NCBI GenBank assembly: GCA_013396635.1
Contig: WBMW01001275.1
Coordinates: forward strand, 124,001 to 188,000
DNA length: 64,000 bases
Reading direction: 5' to 3'
Origin: Penelope pileata
Lineage: Eukaryota > Chordata > Aves > Galliformes > Cracidae
Below are positions 12,396 to 23,876 of the stretch, piece by piece (the stretch's first letter is position 1; each line of letters starts with the position of its first letter). Position numbers and translations under genes: made by a program. The notes beneath the pieces are model-generated. The model ran no database searches. It worked only from the letters and a program-made list of their open reading frames with translations, and was not told the origin of the DNA.

Positions 12396-14962
12396 CGTGA
12401 TGTACATTGATTAGAAAAACAGAGTTCCTTATAAGTGAATTATGACATTTTCTACTCCCAGTTTCCATGGATCAGGAACTTCTCTTAACTAGTGCAGCAT
12501 ATTCCTTATATGAGACATTCTTTCCTGTACTCCTGTACTACCCTCTCAAATTTGGAATTGTTCGAGTACCGTTTGCAACTACAGATATTGTTTGTCCGGA
12601 AAGGGTGGCACTGAACAGTCTCTGAAAGGTGACTTATCCGCATGTACCCCTACTGTTTAATGGGATTTAGCAATTGTGAAGAAAGAGAAAAGTGTCATCT
12701 GACAAAACAGACTGGTTACATAGCCTCTGCAAGATGCCAAATTTCCATGAACTCCAGAGTGAGAGGTCACGTGTTACAGGTGGAACATGAAATGCACTGA
12801 AATTATATGGGAAATTTACTCAGCCATGGACTGAGACATTTTACTTCAAGCACTACATTAAAAAATTCTGGTGGACCAATAAAAATGTTCCTATACAAAG
12901 TCAACAAAACAATCTTCATTTGACTGTGATCAACTGAAATCCTACCCTGACAGTCTAGCAAACTCACTTGGTCTCTAGGAAAATATTTTAATCAGTTTCT
13001 GATGATAGGGTGTGGAAATGGGTGGGAAAAAATGTTTGAGCATGATTTATTTTTTAATTTCTATTTAAATCATTCCATATCCCCACCAATTCCCCCCAGA
13101 CAGCTAAAAATCAATGAGCCAGGAACTTCACAGCCCATTGGCAAGTGCTCATCATTCTTCAGAACTTCAGAACAAGCAGGGTGATTAATCCATTTAAATT
13201 TACTGCACAGGAAATATCAGAGGTGGCAGATGCTTTCCTGAATTGTGATTTACATTGAGAAGAAAATTAAAACTCTCACCGTAACAATGACTGCTCCACT
13301 AAATCCAGTGCCATCTCTGCCTTTCTTTCTTGTGGAGAATGTGACTATGAATGCTTCCAGCTTTCATGACATGAACAGGTGAGGGGCTTGGGGTTTTGTT
13401 TTATTTTTCCCTTGTTGTTTTATTCCTTTATTTTTTAATTATTAATGACACTCAATTGCTTGTTTTGGGTTATGATTTTTAGGGTGTGGAACCACTAGGG
13501 ATTACTGCTTTGGAAACTGATTAATCTGTAGTTATTAAAACACTTCACAGGCACTGCAGCAAAACTGTCAGTATCTCTTCATTAGCTCTAAGATAGGGAG
13601 CTTTATATAAGTACATCTAAACCTCAGCTGTAACATCCTCCTCAGGGTATATTAACGAGTGCAGGATTTTACAACATTTCAGGACTAATTTCCTGCTTAT
13701 TCAGATACTTTTTCATCGCAGGGAATTTACACAGCTACAGACATCTGTCTTAATAACACTCAGTACGTTAATATGGGTCTTGAGGACATTAGGTGATTGA
13801 AAAAGTAGCTAGTCAATTCTTCCCATCATTTTGAAATGATTGAAAGTGAATCCGTCATGGTTTTAGAAGATTTACCAAGTTGATTAAGTTTCATGCTTTA
13901 TATTATATTCTTTTCTTTGAAACCATGGCCTGTCTGTAAGACCTGTAAGGTGTGCAGTAACAATTAAAGGAGGAAGACTCATTACATGAAACAATATAAC
14001 TTTACAATTTTGGACCTTGTGAGCTTTCTCTTCCACCACAATAAATTCCACAAAGCCACTCATTAATAACACTCATTATAAGATGATCGGAATAAGATAT
14101 ACATAGGTAAAAAGATATCTTGTCTGACCTTTTCCCATGCTTTCATAATCTGTCCAGACATAGCAAGATATAAAAGCAAATGATTTCTGAGCATTATAGG
14201 TATATATTTTTCACAGTCATTAGGTCAGTGGATTCTCAAACTAAGCTAAAGTAGGCTGCAAAAGTAATTAATCACGTCACGGGTTATCTGCAGTTCCAGT
14301 ACAAGTTGCTGAGATAAAAGTATCTGTACTAATGTGAAATGTCAATATGCTTGACTTGTTTGTGCTCCTCTTTAGAAATTTCCTTATAGTCACCGTTGGA
14401 AACAAGGTACTGAATTATGGACAAGTATAGCAGACAAGTCCTGACACAGCTGCAGATTAACTCTTATGCATAACTGATATAAGTATCCATAGGTGACAGT
14501 TTTCTGTGTATATAAATATATATACAAACTGATTAATGATATTTCGGTTATAGCAAATATGTCCCACTCCTCACCATATAGACTCTGCTTATGAAGGAAA
14601 AAATATAGGAAAGCAATTTAATGCAGATTAGATGATAATATAGCAAAGATTTAGATTGCTTCCTGAACACCAGTTTTGGGAAAGGACTTTTCAGAAGTCT
14701 TGGGATTACCATTGAATTCCCTCAGCTTTTTAGCTTGTGTGATCAGATGGCTAAAGAAATGCTACCACCACTGTTGTGTGCTGCTGTTTTTTTCTCTGCT
14801 GAAAATAAAAGAAGCGGAAAGATAAAAACAAAACAAAACAACAATAAAAAAACAAAAACAATCAATTATTTGGATTAGAGGTATGCCACAGATAGACCTG
14901 AACCAGCTTCACCAGGTGAACCTGGTGAGCTTTCTGTCAAAAGTTCGATTGAAGTGCTGAAG

Positions 14963-15017
14963 AATGACAAAATCTGTAGAACTGAGCGTCACTCTTCAGC
15001 TCTACAATTTGTCATTT
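14963..15017 (+). other. Imperfect 55-nt hairpin, pre-miRNA-like in shape
   Basis: The left arm AATGACAAA pairs with TTTGTCATT. After a small asymmetric internal loop, TGTAGA pairs with TCTACA, and after one mismatch CTGA pairs with TCAG. The terminal loop is roughly ten bases. The shape resembles a short microRNA precursor, but a decayed palindromic repeat would look the same. No function is claimed. Confidence 0.35.
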
Positions 15018-16136
15018 TATTTGCAGTTTTACAATGTCTGAGACAAGTATAGTAACTACTTCTGAGAACTTAGACTTCACTCTTTTGCAAATAATCTCTG
15101 AATATCTTATCCAGACTTACTGTATTTGTGCAGATTTGGATTTTATATTAATAATGAATTTGGTTTATATTGCGTATTTGCCTTCCCTTTTATGTACATG
15201 GTAATCTGTGGGTCCTTTGGATGACTTTGTTATGATAGAAATGATTTTCTAAATAAAAGTGGATTGCTGTCCATGAAAACAAACAAACCTCCACTTCTTT
15301 AACTAAGAATTGTTTTCAAATTAAGTACACAATTACTAGAACAATTTTTAATTTCTGAAACAATTCTATTAATATTAAAAAACTTTCTTAAAAATAGCAC
15401 TGAGGCTATTATGTTCATCAGTTTATAATAAATTAAAAGATTATATGGAGCTTTTCTCATGAAGTGCTATATCAAGACCACGGAAAATGCACTGTCTAGA
15501 TCTTGCAGAGTTTGTCAGAAAAAGGAAAATGTAGGTAGGCAGCATATCTACATTGAGACAAAAAACAAGGACAGGAATGAAGATAAGATTATAAAAGTTA
15601 TTTATTATGGTATTTTTGTACCTGATGGTTCTACATCATCATAAACTTCTGAAATAGGTATCAGCAGTCCCCATTGGCCTTTTTACCTAGCCATCATCAG
15701 TTGGCCATTTCCAAATCATTTGGGTCTCAAGACAGGAATTGAAAGACGAGAGGTTAATGGTTTTATGCACCAATTCAAGGAGTGCACTCTACTTGTAAAA
15801 GTGCTAAGACTCCTGTGGCAGAAACTGTCAAGAGAATAGTTTGGACTACTATCACTGATGGAGTGGAAATGTCAAAGAGCTACTCATTAGACTGAGAGAA
15901 CAAATAGATAGGGAAACTCAGAGTTTTGAAAAGCATGAAAGGTAAGAACAAGTAGATGGACTAGATGTGATGAAAAACGAGAAGTCAGCAAAAGGATGTA
16001 AGAAAGAATAACACAGTAAAAGGAAGATGACCTTGTACATAACAAAGAGTAAACAGATTGTACACCATCAGTCTGCTAGTGTTAATGTAATTGATTTTGA
16101 TTCTGAAATGGTCTTCAAAAAGTTTACATTTGCAGA

Positions 16137-16322
16137 ATCATAGAAATATTGACTGGAAGGGCATTTAATGGTTAAATAGACATCCTCCCATTTTAATCAG
16201 GACTACATTCAATACTAGATCATGTCAGATGCTTTTTTTTCCGGCGAAGGACTAGAGGGAACTTCGTGAGCAAACTGTTCCGCTGCTGCCCTTACTTTAC
16301 TACAAAGAAGTCTTTCCTAATT
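16137..16322 (-). mobile_element. Degraded CR1 LINE 3' end
   Basis: Read on the minus strand, the segment shows in order the CR1 3' pattern: a block resembling 'ggaacagtttgctc', a block resembling 'tctagt', and the end 'tctatgattct'. Many substitutions and small deletions show that it is old. A second short copy of the terminal motif sits at about 16337-16350. No reading frame survives. The next element, an LTR, starts about 160 bases away. Confidence 0.6.
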
Positions 16323-16479
16323 CCAAGCCATGACTTAGAATCATAGAATAGATTTGTTACTATTGACTTCATCAGCTGCCGCTAGAGAAAATTGTTTGGC
16401 TTCAGCTGGGCTTCGGCTTTTCTGTTTTCACCCCCAATTACTCAAAAAATGTTGTTGCACTCCTCTTTCATTGTCTGTT

Positions 16480-17035
16480 TGTCTTAGTTTCTAACTGAAA
16501 CTTTCGCTCAGTGTCTGCTACAAAGCTGTGTTTTGGTTCTAGAAAGAAAACATGGCTGATAACACCCGGCAGCGCTGAACAGAACCAAGGACATTTGTAT
16601 GTCTCTGCCAGGAGAGTGAAGAGGCTGGGGGGGCCGCAGGGAGCTGGGAGGGGACAAGAATGGGGCAGCTGACCCAAACTGACCAAAGGGATATTCCATA
16701 CCATATGACATCATGTAATATAAGGAAGGGAAGTGAGCGGGGAGGGCCCTTTTGCTTGGGGATTGGCTGAGCATCGGTCACGGTCGGTGAGCGATTGCCT
16801 TGTACAATCACTTGTTTTGCATATAATTATCATTACTGTTATTTTACTCTATTTTCCTCTTTCTGTTAGTAAATAGTTTTTATCTCAAACCCCAAGTTCT
16901 ACCTTATTTCTCAGTTCTCGCCCCCATCCCAGCTGGGAGGAGGCGGGGCGGTGAGCGAAAGGCTGTGTGGGGTTTCCAGGCCTGCCTGCTGAAACCAGTG
17001 TGGGGTTTCCAGGCCTGCCTGCTGAAACCAGAACA
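16480..17035 (-). mobile_element. Solo LTR of an ERVL-like endogenous retrovirus (copy 1)
   Basis: The 556-bp segment starts TGTCTTAGTTTC and ends GAAACCAGAACA. It is flanked by a perfect 5-bp target duplication, CTGTT (16475-16479 and 17036-17040). A 5-bp duplication suits ERVL-type elements. The minus strand is taken as the LTR sense strand because the order of blocks, including GTATGGAATATCCC followed by TTTGGTCAGTTTGGGTC, matches what I recall of avian ERVL LTRs. The strand is therefore less certain than the boundaries. Copies of the same family lie at 21726-22231 and 28989-29499. A perfect 33-bp tandem duplication sits next to the right end. Open frames inside it on the minus strand are not genes. 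Confidence 0.88.
16965..17030. repeat. 33-bp perfect tandem duplication in LTR copy 1
   Basis: Positions 16965-16997 and 16998-17030 are identical. The unit starts GTGTGGGGTTTCC and ends CTGAAACCA. The other two LTR copies of the family have a single unit here, so the duplication is private to this copy. Confidence 0.92.
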
Positions 17036-17040
17036 CTGTT

Positions 17041-20000
17041 CATTATTTCATTTGTTTTATCCCCATTCTTTGCATTTTAGTTTTTTTTTCAAGAAACTCC
17101 TGCTTAGTCTCTTGCCAAAACCTCTTTCGATAGAACAGAATACATTGTTATTGAATTCAATTTTTTTTTGTTTGTTTGTTTTCAATACAACCACCATCCA
17201 ATTCTGCCCCTTTTCATGATATCTCAGGGGATTCTGTCCAATTTACTGAAGTTCAGAGAGCTTAATTTTGGCCTAACTTCTCACTCTCACAAACTCTTCT
17301 TCCATCATTTGGTGCAGGAAGTCAAAACAAACTGTAGGCTATGTGGTAGAAAGATTGGATTCCCAGTTTTGGACTTGAACAGCAGCAAACAAAAAAAGAA
17401 TGGATCAAATATTTCCTTTCAGGTGTTAATTATGAGCTCTTCACCAAAGCTCATTTTTCATTATTTAGTATCAGAGACTTTTATTGGTGTATCCGTGTAT
17501 GTCAGTGATATGAGTGTAAGTGATCTTTTGAAAATCTGTATTATGTTTTCCCATATGAATAGGTATGGAATAAAAGATGGAGTGATCAGACCACATGTCT
17601 TTTTGTGACAATATGATGGAATGTGGACTATCTGACCAGTTTTTGCTTTCTTTGCAAGCTGGCCAAGTATCTTGTACCTGAGCCTGCTTCAGGATCTTCC
17701 AGTTCAGACCCTTCATAGCAACTGAAGATCTAAAGTCTTTAACTGAATATCTTCTAGTCAACCAATTAAGTTACTTCTCATATTCTTTAGTTCAGTAATC
17801 CATAAATTTTACACTCAAACAAGAAGAAATGCTTTTTCTATACTTGGTCTTTAGAGCAAGCATTTTAAACCATTCAAACTAGCTGTATATTTGCTGTATT
17901 GTGTAAAGGCTAAGGACAAACTCTAAAAGAGCATAGGCATCAGTTTTGGCTGGATGAGAGGTGTAGAATTACTATAGGACAGCAGTTCAAAAACAACAAA
18001 CCAACTAATCAATCAACCGGACAAACTTCATCTGCTTGGAAGTTCTAACAAAGAAATCTATCATGATAAACTTATATCACGCAAGAATACTGATACAGCC
18101 AGATTTTGTTTTCTTGAGGCTGAGCAGTCCATCTTCTGCCGTTCGCAGGACAGAAGTTTTGCTTACTCTTGCTTGACCTGCGGTTCCTGCATGCATATCT
18201 GGACAGTAGCCAAGCTTCGATAAGAAAAATAACTTCTACATTTTCTAGTCTATAAATTGATGGTTAGAATAATTTCTTGATAAATATCATGTTCTTCAAG
18301 GTAAAAATTCTGGGTGTGAAATGCTGTTAGAGGTACCATTCTAAGAGCTGCACTCAGGAGAGCCACAATCCAAAAAAGGTGCTCAAAATGTTGGTGCTGT
18401 CAGTCCCAATCGTGAGAACTGACTTCTTTGATATGACTTCAATATATAAAATTTGATGCTTTATTTGGAATAAACTGTTTCACACTGACTTGGTCCTGTT
18501 CCTGTTCCGGTGTCAAGAGACTATATCAATGGATTACTAACTGGTGGACTGACACCACACTAAGGCTATAAAGATTTCCATAAGCATCCTTAAGCACATT
18601 GCAGAATTGTTCTATCTGAAATCCAAAAGCTCTTATAAGTTTCTACACTTAGGCTGATGTTATCTAAGGGCCAAGGGAGTTGCTTTCTTTATAATATACC
18701 ATACCAACTTTTTCAGAGCCATTGCATTGAATGCTGTAAATATACATAAGGAACATCAGGCTTTATGCAGTATAGTAAAATTCCTTATAAAACATTAAGG
18801 GAAATTACCAGAAGAGATTAGGGTATACTGCAGACCAATTACTTCATATTTTGCTTTTTTTTTTTAAATTAAATCTGTCTTTGAATTATATTCTTATAAA
18901 AATACATTAAAATATGAAAACATTCTTATATTTCTTAAGGTAAATAAATCTGAAATATTCCAAAATAAGGACCTTTATTCTCAACTGCATTAAGGCCACA
19001 TTATGTTGTTCTGGTATCAAGTACAGTTACATGCATTTCAAAGCCTCTTTGCATTTGTAAAGAGGTATTAAAAGGGCTTATTGTAAATGAAAATTCAGCC
19101 ATAATCTTTTGAGATTAATCATTTATAAATAGCAATAATTAACAAAAACACACCTTTGCCTTATTCTTGTCAGTCCATTCATTCTAAACTAAGGAGCAGC
19201 TCCTCTTCATTTTACTTATTCGAATATGTATTTTCATGCAAGTATATCTTCCAAATTAGGATTCGTATGTAATTATTTTCATAAGAGATGAACAGCAATC
19301 TTTGTTTGGCCATTTAATTTTATCAATAACCTTTGAATAGAACAGTGGCTCTGTATTCAAAGAGCACTTCGTTTTGAAATCTGAAAGAAAAAAATAGCTC
19401 CTCTCCAGTTAAAACTCTTCAGTTTGCCTAAAGGCTTTCAAACAGTTTGGAGCTCCTCCGGTAAGTCTTAGTAAATCTCAAGGCCTTCCTAGAGCACCAC
19501 TTGGAAAGGAATATCCAGTATTCTCTTTATTGCCTGCACTGAATTTGATTAAATATTTCTCGCCTTAAAATCAATGAAAATTATTTAGGTCTTGTGGTAC
19601 AGACTCCTGTGCACATCAGGAATATGTTTTTCCTCAAGTCTCTTTTACAGTCAATACAGAAAGACAGACATTCCAGTAAGCTGATATCTATTAAATGAGT
19701 TTATTTTGGAACTGCTTTTGTGTCTCCACTGACTACAAGAAGACTTTAAATACAAGGAAACCATGACTTTCTCTGATATCTGTTCATTATTCTGAATGCC
19801 AGGATCAAACTTCTGTAATTTTTGTAAGTGTAGCCAAGGTACAAAGTTATCTTGACAGTCCATTCTTCGTATGCTAGTTAAAACATAGAGAGACATGAAT
19901 TAAGTGATAGTTGTATAAACACTCATGCTACTATGGCCAAAGACTGAATTGAAAAATGGTATTAGAGTAAAATTAATTTTATATCATAAAATCTTTTTTC

Positions 20001-20885
20001 CCTACTCAGAGATAAGGTGATGAATATATTATTGCAATAGATATGCTGTCTGTTCAATGAAAAAGGCTGGAAATCTTCTAATCAAAGCAGTCCCTGTCAG
20101 AAGGTGTACTGTAGTACGGATGGACATAGCAAAACAAAAAATTTCTATGGGAAAACCAAGTTTTCACAGGTAAGACTTAGGGCAAAGTCTTTATAGCAAT
20201 AAGCTACTGCAAGACTCTTACTCTACTACAAAATTACATTAACATGAAGGCCTGTTTAAAAAAAAAACAACATATAGAGTAGGAAAAAAACAACATATGG
20301 AGTAGGAAAAGTTAGGTAGTACTATATCTTTTCCTTCTCAAATGGATTTTCAGCAAAAGCTAACCAGTTCCCTTAGCCATCACTTTGTCATACTTTTTGG
20401 GAAAACACAAGGATGAGAAGAATTTTGTTTGCATGACTCTGTCTGAAGCAATCTTTTTATAGTAGAACTAGCTTTGGTAAATGAGAAAGTTGAATTGCTG
20501 GAAAGTAACTCAGCACAGTATGTCTGTGCAAATAAATAAAATTGCATATCCTAAGCAAGAAAAAAAATAGAACAAAGGAAAATTCATGTTGTGCTACCCC
20601 TGAAGTCAGTATTCATTGACTATATTTATTGGAATATAGCACATGAACAGACAAGAATCCAACTTGCCTGTAAATATTACCCTTTCTTCGTAGAAATGTC
20701 CTTTTACGTATTCAATATAAACCTCTGTAAAGATGTAATTGGTGGACATTTTCTCCAAAGGCAACGTACGGAACCTCTGCATGTACATAAATTGTTATTC
20801 TGTATTGCTGAGCATAAGCAATTCAAAGAATGCTTCACATTTCAGCGGAAGGCTAACAAGATGGACAGAGACTGGAGCACTTGTC
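17041..20885. other. AT-rich low-copy DNA, no gene recognised
   Basis: I see no named repeat. A 146-codon frame (17168-17608, plus strand) and a 96-codon frame on the minus strand overlap it; neither has a motif I know. A roughly 21-bp duplication (CAACATATRGAGTAGG core) lies at about 20262-20306. Confidence 0.5.
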
Positions 20886-21050
20886 CTGTGAGGAGAGACT
20901 GAGGAACTAGAACATATTCAGCCTGAAGACAAGTTGGTTTTGGGTGCACTTAACAGCAGATCCCCCCAGTATTTGAAGGGAGAAGACCGAGCCAAGCTCT
21001 TCACAGTGGTGCAGGGGTGGAGGATGAGGGGACAGAATTCTTTAAACCAC
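20886..21050 (+). mobile_element. Old CR1 LINE fragment
   Basis: The segment keeps the order of the CR1 3' region: a gaggagagactgagg block, then ttcagcctgaag, then a tatttgaagggag block and a gagccaagctcttcacagtgg block. It is truncated at both ends and highly diverged. It lacks the terminal gattctat repeats. Confidence 0.6.
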
Positions 21051-21725
21051 ACAATGGTTGAATAAATGCACTTAACACAGAATTAGTTTTTATTTTATTT
21101 AAAGGGAAAGGCATTACTATTACAAATAATTTATTATTTCTGTTCAAGCCACAAATCACATATACACAGAAAAATAGTACAGACCATTCATTCATTTGGA
21201 ATTCACACAAAACAGCTCTAGCAAAAACTGCAAGACGTACCTTGAAATGACTAACTAAAACCAAATATCTGTATGCCTAGCAAACTTTATTTATACTTCC
21301 GTATTTAATACTTAGACATTTGTATACGTAGATACCTATTTAATAGAAAGCTTTTATATTCTAGTATTCCCATCTTGAATCACTTTATGTTGATGCATCA
21401 TTTTCCACTCATTTCCTTGAAACGGAAATCCAAGTTTCTACTCTTTTTTATTGCTGTGTGAGGCTTGACTAGATTCAAGAAGTCTTTCACGTATAGTTCT
21501 GATATCTACCTTCAAAGCTAAACATTTCTTCATAACCATTGAAGATTTAAATATGATTCACAATTTGTCATACAGGTAGTGAGGTTATAAAAAGGTAATA
21601 ATGAATGTATGAGACCAAGAATAGCATATGTATTCCACATTATTCAACATCTTGCTTATACTACAGACAACTCCTTCAAGCAAACTGAAATAGCTTTCCT
21701 GTGTTAAATATAATAGCTATCTTTG

Positions 21726-22231
21726 TGTCTTAGTTTCTAACTGAAACCTTCTCTCAATGTCTGCTACAAAGCTGTGTTTTAGTTCTAGAAAGAAAACATG
21801 GCTGATAACACCCGGCAGCGCTGAGCAGAACCAAGGACATTTGTATGTCTCTGCCAGGAGAATGAAGAGGCTGGGGGGGCCGCAGGGAGGGGACAAGAAT
21901 GGGGCAGCTGACCCAAACTGACCAAAGGGATATTCCATACCATATGACGTAATATAAGGAAGGGAAGTGAGCGGGGAGGGCCCATTTTGCTTGGGGATTG
22001 GCTAAGCATCGGTCGCGGTCGGTGAGCGATTGCTTTGTACAGTCACTTGTTTTGTATATAATTATCATTACTGTTATTTTACTCTATTTTCCTCTTTCTG
22101 TTAGTAAATAGTTTTTATCTCAATCCCCGAGTTCTACCTTATTTCTCAATTCTCTCCCCCATCCCAGCTGGGAAGGGGGGTGAGCGAAAGGCTGTGTGAG
22201 GTTTCCAGGCCTGCCTGCTGAAACCAGAACA
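21726..22231 (-). mobile_element. Solo LTR of the same ERVL-like family (copy 2)
   Basis: The 506-bp segment starts TGTCTTAGTTTC, ends GAAACCAGAACA and is flanked by a perfect 5-bp target duplication, CTTTG (21721-21725 and 22232-22236). It is very similar to copy 1 along its length. It differs by the absence of the 33-bp duplication, by a 7-bp deletion in the CAGGGAG region, by a deletion next to CATATGAC, and by a shorter G-rich block near its right end. Because it has its own target duplication, it and copy 1 are independent solo LTRs and not the two ends of one provirus. Confidence 0.88.
21945..21952. promoter_or_regulatory. CRE-like octamer TGACGTAA in LTR copy 2
   Basis: A small deletion relative to copy 1 (CATATGACATCATG) leaves CATATGACGTAA here and so creates a TGACGTAA octamer, the kind bound by ATF/CREB factors. 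Copy 1 has the weaker TGACATCA at this place. Function is inferred only from the motif. Confidence 0.35.
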
Positions 22232-22236
22232 CTTTG

Positions 22237-23359
22237 AAATCCTTATTTTCCTCTTCTCCAAGCTATGAAAGTCCATATTTCAAAGACATATCTCCAACTG
22301 GTCATACAGAAGCGTTAGACAAAGTCTTACCACAATACCATTTCTTCTACCTGGAGCTAGGGTCTCTACTGCACATCATTTTCTGCTTCCTCATCTCCTT
22401 GGCAATGCTGTTTCTTCAACCACTTTCCAATCTTCTCTCTCCCAAGCTACTTCCTACTCTGCCTGGCTGGCCCTTATCTAAGCCTGGGGAAACTACACTT
22501 CAGGTCCACCCATTCCACTCACAGGTGCAAGTGATCTACCAGCATTCCCTGTGCAAGCCATGCTCCTCCACCATGTGCTCAATCATCAGTTCATGCTGTG
22601 ATCAACTGTTTCCCTCCAAGAAGTCAACACTTTGGAGTTAAAAGTGACTTAAAGCTATATACTGAATCATGGTTGCAAGGAGGAAGGTTCATCCTTTTCA
22701 GAAACGGAGATTCATTAAATTTCAGCTCAAGAGGCTGGACTTTAGAATACTGACATAATTATTAACAGGAAAGACTGTGGTGTAATATGCAGTTCATTAT
22801 TTTTCCTTGTGTAAAGGTGGGATTTCTTGGAATTGTTTTGGCTGATAGCAGGAAGGGTTTTTTTTTTTTTTTTTTTTTTTGTTTGTTTGTTTGTTTAACA
22901 AAGGCACCATTTTGCCATAAGCATCTTCATGAGGAAGATTAAAGGGTCAATGAGTATATTAGTTTCAAAGAAAATACTGAAAAGTCTCTGATTCCTTGAA
23001 TTTGTCCCTTTTGGAATTATTTTCCATTCTATAACAAACTCTTATAGCAAACGTTTAAATTAATGAAAATGAAAAGTAACATGGAAATACTTTAATAACA
23101 GTGGATTGAGAAGGCACAGCCATGACACAAAGTGCAATTACTCTAATGCAATGGAGAGTCCTCCTGTTGTCCCCCTGCTCTACCATAAAAGAAGTCAGTA
23201 AACTGTGAAAAATGCTGTGAAGATGATTAAAATCCCTGTGTTCAACAACACTATTACATATTGAGGCTATTTCATCTGAAAACGTAATAAAAGCTGACAT
23301 TACAGGTTAGCCAGGGTGTTCAAAGTGACTTGCTTTATGTTTGATGACATTGGAGTGAA
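22237..23359. other. No gene; unexplained C-rich 400 bp next to the LTR, then poly(T)
   Basis: The first 400 bases (22237-22641) are richer in C and G than the surroundings and are open for 135 codons on the plus strand. I do not recognise the translation and see no splice context. A run of 23 T followed by GTTT units occupies 22858-22896. The rest is AT-rich without a named repeat. Confidence 0.45.
22858..22896. repeat. poly(T)23 followed by (GTTT)4
   Basis: A simple repeat read directly from the sequence, and the longest T run in the window. Confidence 0.9.
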
Positions 23360-23876
23360 TGTCAATATCTTTATTGATGATCTAGATGAGGGGATTGAGT
23401 GTACCCTCAGTAAGTTTGCAGATGACACCAAGTTGGGAGGTAGTGTCGATCTGCCTGAGGGTAGGGAGGCCCTTCAGAGGGATCTGGACAGGCTGGATAG
23501 CTGGGCTGAGGTCAATGGGATGAGGTTCAATAAGGCCAAGTGTCGGGTCCTGCACTTTGGCCACAATAACCCCATGCAATGCTATAGGCTTGGGGCAGAT
23601 TGGCTTGAAGACTGTGGAGAGGAAAAGGACCTGGGGGTGTTGGTCGATGCTTGGCTGAACATGAGCCGACAGTGTGCCCAGGTGGCCAGGAAGGCCAATG
23701 GCATCCTGGCCTGTGTTAGAAATAGTGTANTGGTGCTGTTCAAGAAGCATCTAGACGAAGTGCTAAGGGATATGATTTAGTAGCTTAGTGGGTAGGGATG
23801 GTGATAGGAGGACGGTTGGACTAGATGATCTTGTAGGTCCTTTCCAACCTAGTGTTTCTATGATTCTATGATTCTA
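23360..23876 (+). mobile_element. CR1 LINE, 5'-truncated, with reverse transcriptase FADD motif and intact 3' end
   Basis: The plus strand encodes part of the CR1 reverse transcriptase. The frame includes FADDTKLGG, with the catalytic FADD at 23415-23426, followed by the conserved block ending in CRVLHFGHNNP and, later, KDLGVLVD. The frame stays open to the ambiguous base at 23730. After that base the sequence jumps to the 3' untranslated part (GTTCAAGAAGCATCTAGACG) and ends with the CR1 terminal repeats of gattctat at about 23858-23876. The end of the reverse transcriptase and the start of the untranslated region are missing at the N. The element is a dead, truncated retroposon, not a host gene. 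Confidence 0.9.
23730..23730. other. Ambiguous base (N) at the internal break of a CR1
   Basis: The single N sits exactly between the reverse transcriptase part and the 3' untranslated part of the CR1. Several hundred bases expected between them are absent. Confidence 0.9.

Larger units (their letters stand above)
10533..16136. other. AT-rich low-copy DNA, no gene recognised
   Basis: I find no named repeat or exon. It contains a 14-base A run followed by AAC repeats (12368-12395), an A-rich tract at about 14820-14870 and an imperfect hairpin at 14963-15017 that is listed separately. Open frames here are short and overlap on both strands, as expected by chance. Confidence 0.55.

Noticed and set aside
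16468..16811. Overlapping minus-strand frames of 78-90 codons
   Set aside because: They lie inside solo LTR copy 1, and near-identical frames recur in copy 2. Three frames are open at once, so this is not coding.
17168..17608. 146-codon plus-strand frame
   Set aside because: It has no recognisable domain, and overlapping frames are open on the other strand.
21717..22068. Overlapping minus-strand frames of 73-104 codons
   Set aside because: They lie inside solo LTR copy 2 for the same reason.
16480..22231. A complete provirus between the first two LTRs
   Set aside because: Each LTR has its own perfect and different target duplication, and no retroviral coding sequence lies between them.
23316..23780. 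154-codon plus-strand frame as a host gene
   Set aside because: It is the reverse transcriptase part of a CR1 element and continues artificially through the N at 23730.
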